Part shown: piece by piece, positions 61,685 through 64,000 of the stretch
Layout: every line of letters starts with the position of its first letter
How positions within the stretch are numbered: the stretch's first letter is position 1
Source of the DNA: Plasmodium brasilianum
Lineage: Eukaryota; Apicomplexa; Aconoidasida; Haemosporida; Plasmodiidae
NCBI RefSeq assembly: GCF_023973825.1
Contig: NC_090116.1
Location: forward strand, 789,501 to 853,500
Direction: 5' to 3'
DNA: 64,000 bases
Notes under the pieces: model-generated
What the model was told of the DNA's origin: nothing
Databases searched by the model: none
Seen by the model: only the letters and a program-made list of their open reading frames with translations
Translations under genes and position numbers: made by a program

Positions 61685-64000
61685 TTAAAAGTCTTCATAT
61701 CTTGTAAAAGGGATTAAATTTTTAAAAAGAGTTTTTGAATTTTCAGTTTGTCTTTGTTTTAACGTTAAATTATTCTTTGTTAAAAAATTAAAATCATATA
61801 TATCACTTTCCATTGGAAGAAGAGCAGAATAAATATAAATTGTCTCAAATATGTTTCTTGTATCATTATATGAAATATTATGATTAAATTTTTCTTTAAT
61901 ATATGAAATGTCATTATATGGATCACAAAAAATTTGCTCATTTTCTTTTTCAAAATTGATTAAAATGCCTTTATTATATGGAGGAATAATATATTTTTTG
62001 TTTTTAAATTCTGATATGTACATATAATTCATATTATAAGCTACTATGTTTTTCCTATCATATGTAATGTATTTATATAACTCTTCTTTTAAAAAGCGAT
62101 GGTACTCCTTTTCAGTATGGCTCATTTCAATTTTTTCTCCCTCTTCAACCCCATCTTCTTCTATATCTTCTTTATCTTCATCTTTATCCTTATCTTTATC
62201 TTCATCTTTATCTTCATATGTATTCCTCTTTTTATCATCATAAAAAAGGGGGCTAATCTGTATATCGTTATCAAACGAAAAGATAGATTTGTTTATAGCG
62301 TGCATTTTCCTTTTTTCTTCTTCTTCTTCTTCTTCTTTTTCCTCTTCTTCTTTTTCCCCTTCTGTGCTGATTTTGTTTGCATTTGTTGCATTATCGACTG
62401 TACTTCCCTTTCCCTTTCCCTTTTCCCTTTTTTTGTTCCTAACACGTTTCATACTCGACTTGGCCAAAAGAAATTCCTTAACATTCTCGTCATACGTACA
62501 ACTACAGCTCGTGCACTTATACTGCATAAGATGCTTCACGAATATGTTTTCACTGACAGTGGTAAACATAGAAAATGAATTTATATTAATAAAATTATTT
62601 GCATCACTATCCTTGCTATTCGACCAGTCCATAGGCACCGATTCCTCTCTTTTGAACAATTGCTCGGGTGTTGTGTATGGGGGGTATTTGCTCTGTTCTA
62701 TCCCTCCCTCCCCTGATTCATCTTGCATTGAGAAGGACGTATAGTGGGAAGATGGGTCGGTACTCACATAAGTAGTACTTCCAGTTGTGCTTCCAGTCAT
62801 ACTTCCAATCGTGCTTGCAGTCGTTCCTCCGATAGTAATATCGCCAGTATGCCCACCAGTATGCCCACCAGTATGTCCACCAGTAAAGTCAACAGTAATA
62901 GCCCTAGTAAAACTTCCTATCATTCTGTTGGTTCCCTTTTCCTCTTCCTCGACCGTCCGCCCCTCTCTACCAACTTTTTCACCTGAACTGTGCATATCAT
63001 TTTCCCCCTTTTCCCCGTTTTGCACTCCTCCTTTTGTCCTTGCATCGTCCCGTGGCTGATCGTTTTTTATATTTCTGCTGAGTACTTGCATAAAGTTGAT
63101 GTTGGTGGTGTAGAAAATAGGAATATAGTTATACACCTTTTCACTCTGATTGATAATAAAACTTTTTAAAGCTACATAGAATGGCAAGTTCGTATGATCA
63201 GCAAAATCGTTGGCTTGTAAGAATGGTAAAAAGGAATATACAATTTCGATTCTATTAATTCTATAATGATTTATATTATTTTTCAAATAATTTAAAACAT
63301 TGATATATTGAAAAGGTATATCTTTCGTCTTGTTAAATCTTTTCACATGATCAATATGTATATCTAATTTTATATTATATTTCCTATTATTATTTAAAAA
63401 AAAATTGAAAAATACATAAAGATAATATGGTTTGTTAAATGAACATCTGTTTGTATTAATACCATCATATTCATTCATGTGCCGATTACTTGTATTATTT
63501 TTATTTCCACTCGAAATAATACTAAGGGTTGATGTTCCAGCTGTACTGTTGTTGTTACATACATATTCGTATAACGGGTTTGGATGAAATGAAACAAATA
63601 GTTCATTCAATACTACTGGAATTTTGAATTCGATAAAGCCTTTTTTCGACAATAATAAAATATCACTACTGCTCTTAAGTAGTTTGTTCATCAAAAAAGC
63701 ATGTTCATCTTTCTCCTGCAATTTGTTACTCTCAAAATTACCTAGTTTCATTCTTACAAACCTCTTTGATGAGTCTATACTTGGGTTTAGTACTTGCTCA
63801 TACCAATACACTCTCCCCCTTTCGTTTCCCCTCGAGCGGCTCTCCGCTTCCTCACCGTTGTTCCCACTGATAACACCGCTAATCCCTCTTGCCTCACCCA
63901 AATTGTACAAATCATTGTAAATGAAAAAGCGATCCGGAAAGGTGCATCGCCCGAGGCGATCTCCTTTATCACCATTGTCATGACCACTGCAGCTATAATC
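61685..64000 (-). CDS. Large hypothetical protein, C-terminal part (partial)
   Basis: An open frame runs from the right window edge to a TAA at 61687-61685, 771 codons; the N-terminus is missing, so no start is given. The visible protein begins with a Cys-containing region (CSGHDNGDKGDRLGRC, then FPDRFFIYNDLYNLGE). Folded-looking parts are about residues 55-260 (YWYEQVLNPSI, SFHPNPLYEYVCN, YYLYVFFNFFLNNNRKYNI) and the last 150 (YKYITYDRKNIVAYNMNYMY through LIPFTRYEDF). Between them lie low-complexity inserts with GGHTGGHTGGHTG and acidic EDKDEDKDKD runs. A CTSCSC cluster follows KHLMQYK. I do not recognise it; an ER or membrane-complex subunit is conceivable, but no membrane helix is clear. 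Confidence 0.8.
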   Translation of the reverse strand, partial: DYSCSGHDNGDKGDRLGRCTFPDRFFIYNDLYNLGEARGISGVISGNNGEEAESRSRGNERGRVYWYEQVLNPSIDSSKRFVRMKLGNFESNKLQEKDEHAFLMNKLLKSSSDILLLSKKGFIEFKIPVVLNELFVSFHPNPLYEYVCNNNSTAGTSTLSIISSGNKNNTSNRHMNEYDGINTNRCSFNKPYYLYVFFNFFLNNNRKYNIKLDIHIDHVKRFNKTKDIPFQYINVLNYLKNNINHYRINRIEIVYSFLPFLQANDFADHTNLPFYVALKSFIINQSEKVYNYIPIFYTTNINFMQVLSRNIKNDQPRDDARTKGGVQNGEKGENDMHSSGEKVGREGRTVEEEEKGTNRMIGSFTRAITVDFTGGHTGGHTGGHTGDITIGGTTASTIGSMTGSTTGSTTYVSTDPSSHYTSFSMQDESGEGGIEQSKYPPYTTPEQLFKREESVPMDWSNSKDSDANNFININSFSMFTTVSENIFVKHLMQYKCTSCSCTYDENVKEFLLAKSSMKRVRNKKREKGKGKGSTVDNATNANKISTEGEKEEEEKEEEEEEEKRKMHAINKSIFSFDNDIQISPLFYDDKKRNTYEDKDEDKDKDKDEDKEDIEEDGVEEGEKIEMSHTEKEYHRFLKEELYKYITYDRKNIVAYNMNYMYISEFKNKKYIIPPYNKGILINFEKENEQIFCDPYNDISYIKEKFNHNISYNDTRNIFETIYIYSALLPMESDIYDFNFLTKNNLTLKQRQTENSKTLFKNLIPFTRYEDF

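Noticed and set aside
62046..63059. Plus-strand Ser/Phe/Pro-rich frames
   Set aside because: Shadows of the acidic and GGHT repeats of the minus-strand gene at the right edge.

Overview
This window is eukaryotic nuclear DNA from a malaria parasite (Plasmodium). Overall AT content is very high, intergenic DNA is full of poly-A/T and (TA)n tracts, genes are split by short AT-rich introns with GTA/GTAA donors and T-rich AG acceptors, and proteins carry asparagine/lysine-rich low-complexity inserts. The gene content (cysteine repeat modular protein 2, prefoldin subunit 3, NIMA-related kinase 4, ARP6) recalls, from memory, the order on P. falciparum chromosome 7. Base composition is compatible with a P. 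malariae- or P. ovale-like species, but I cannot decide the species from sequence alone. No tRNA, rRNA, transposon, CRISPR array or bacterial-type gene was seen.

Layout. 1-778 is the 5' end of an Asn/Ser-rich gene running off the left edge. 779-11917 contains no convincing gene and holds a centromere-like core of almost pure A+T at about 8.7-11.16 kb. Next is an eight-exon CRMP2-like gene (11918-21069, minus), then a uS8 ribosomal protein of mitochondrial type (23052-23820, plus), prefoldin subunit 3 (25881-27835, plus), a large protein with an exact triple tryptophan repeat (29469-34648, plus), a rhomboid-superfamily membrane protein (35784-37316, minus), and a head-to-head pair of alpha/beta-hydrolase-like membrane proteins (38338-40158 minus; 43949-45097 plus). 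After these come a small coiled-coil protein (47022-47615, plus), a four-exon membrane protein (48453-49654, minus), a tiny four-exon membrane protein (49879-51014, minus), NEK4 (51288-53521, plus), ARP6 with very large inserts (56591-60019, plus) and the 3' part of a large unknown gene running off the right edge (61685-64000, minus).

Many genes were assembled by hand from short exons whose reading phases join; coordinates given for a spliced gene span first to last coding base, and exons are listed in the evidence. Several very small spliced reading frames (30-71 codons) are reported at low confidence because only splice phase and signals support them.

Biologically the window mixes housekeeping functions (prefoldin, organellar ribosome, ARP6 chromatin remodelling) with transmission-stage functions: CRMP2 acts in sporozoites and NEK4 in the zygote/ookinete. 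The most unusual items are the paired hydrolase-fold proteins, which carry two transmembrane helices inside the fold and have lost the serine nucleophile, the 26-residue tryptophan repeat, a 40-bp ACGCGT-containing repeat array upstream of the rhomboid-like gene, and TGCATGCA sites upstream of CRMP2.
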